A stretch of DNA of 64,000 bases from Diphasiastrum complanatum (taxonomy: Eukaryota; Streptophyta; Lycopodiopsida; Lycopodiales; Lycopodiaceae), in NCBI GenBank assembly GCA_029204225.1, contig MU832076.1:1-64000 (forward strand), written 5' to 3'. This document shows, in pieces, positions 63,673 through 64,000 of this stretch. Below the pieces are notes generated by a model. That model saw only the letters and a program-made list of their open reading frames with translations, ran no database searches and had not been told where the DNA came from. A program made the translations under genes and the position numbers. Position 1 is the stretch's first letter, and each line of letters begins with the position of its first letter.

Positions 63673-64000
63673 CTCCTCCTCAAATCTAGCCTTGGAGATC
63701 ACAATGCTATTATCAATAACTCCAATTGAAGATCTAAGCTTGACAAATGAATCTTTAGATAAAGGTTTAGTAAACAAATCAGCCAAGCAACTTGATGATG
63801 GCACGTGTTGGAGCTTGATCTCTTTAGCTTGCACTTTTTCCCTCATGAAATGATGAGCAATTTCGATGTGTTTGCTCCTTGCATGGAATGTAGGATTATT
63901 TGAAAGTGATTGGGCTGATTGGTTGTCACAATAGATGATAGGGATCTCCTCCTCCATGACATGAAGCTCCACCAATAGCCTTTTGAGCCACAAGACCTCC
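63673..64000 (-). CDS. Copia-F RNase H, C-terminal part (runs off window)
   Basis: On the minus strand the frame enters from the right edge with WLKRLLVELHVMEEE, IIYCDNQSAQSL, HARSKHIEIAHHF and ADLFTKPLSKDS, the end of a copia RNase H domain. It continues slightly into the LTR, ending at 63,634. A purine tract (gaggaggag) lies directly before the LTR. No lesion is seen in the visible part, so this could belong to an intact element. Confidence 0.9.

Overview
The window is nuclear DNA from a land plant with a repeat-rich, probably large genome. This rests on intron-bearing genes with GT/AG junctions, a SOSEKI (DUF966) gene, many nested Ty1/copia and Ty3 LTR retrotransposons and long dinucleotide microsatellites. 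I cannot fix the lineage; a non-flowering plant is a guess.

Layout. 1-5.0 kb is gene-poor and holds small tandem duplications, a (GA)n tract and two GC-rich blocks. 5.06-8.23 kb (minus) is a five-exon SOSEKI polarity gene whose exons sum to an intact frame; it is the clearest host gene. 8.3-11.1 kb has no recognised gene. 11.1-18.5 kb is a broken minus-strand copia element (Copia-C), split by a 2-kb deletion-derivative element (Copia-D, TSD CTTCA) and carrying a roughly 258-bp inversion at its 3' end.

20.1-38.1 kb is the unusual part. It holds two diverged copies of one unknown protein family (20.1-21.3 and 37.1-38.1 kb), the end of a Ulp1-like cysteine peptidase (21.5-21.8 kb), two tandem histone-H3-like genes (21.9-22.4 and 22.6-23.6 kb), a divergently oriented acidic gene (23.9-25.0 kb) and a long decayed minus-strand gene resembling invertebrate transposase-like proteins (25.2-33.6 kb). 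An intact 5,861-bp copia element with apparently identical 653-bp LTRs (26,567-32,427) sits inside that last gene; removing it and one TTTTG duplication restores the host frame. I infer that 20-38 kb is a decayed, multi-gene, intron-bearing mobile or virus-derived locus carrying a modified H3. That is a hypothesis.

38.5-39.6 kb is a decayed ORF whose start resembles the H3 tail. 40-42 kb has no recognised gene. 42.1-48.7 kb is a 3'-truncated minus-strand copia element (Copia-B) abutting the LTR of another element. 48.7-56.6 kb is mostly microsatellites, hairpins and weak coding remnants. 56.7-58.4 kb (minus) is a DUF7869-type gene with two in-frame TAA codons, next to a GC-rich repeat cluster. 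59-63 kb is a decayed Ty3-like element, interrupted at its integrase zinc-finger region by another minus-strand copia element that runs off the right edge.

All reading-frame, splice and repeat statements were made by eye; no alignment or database search was run.
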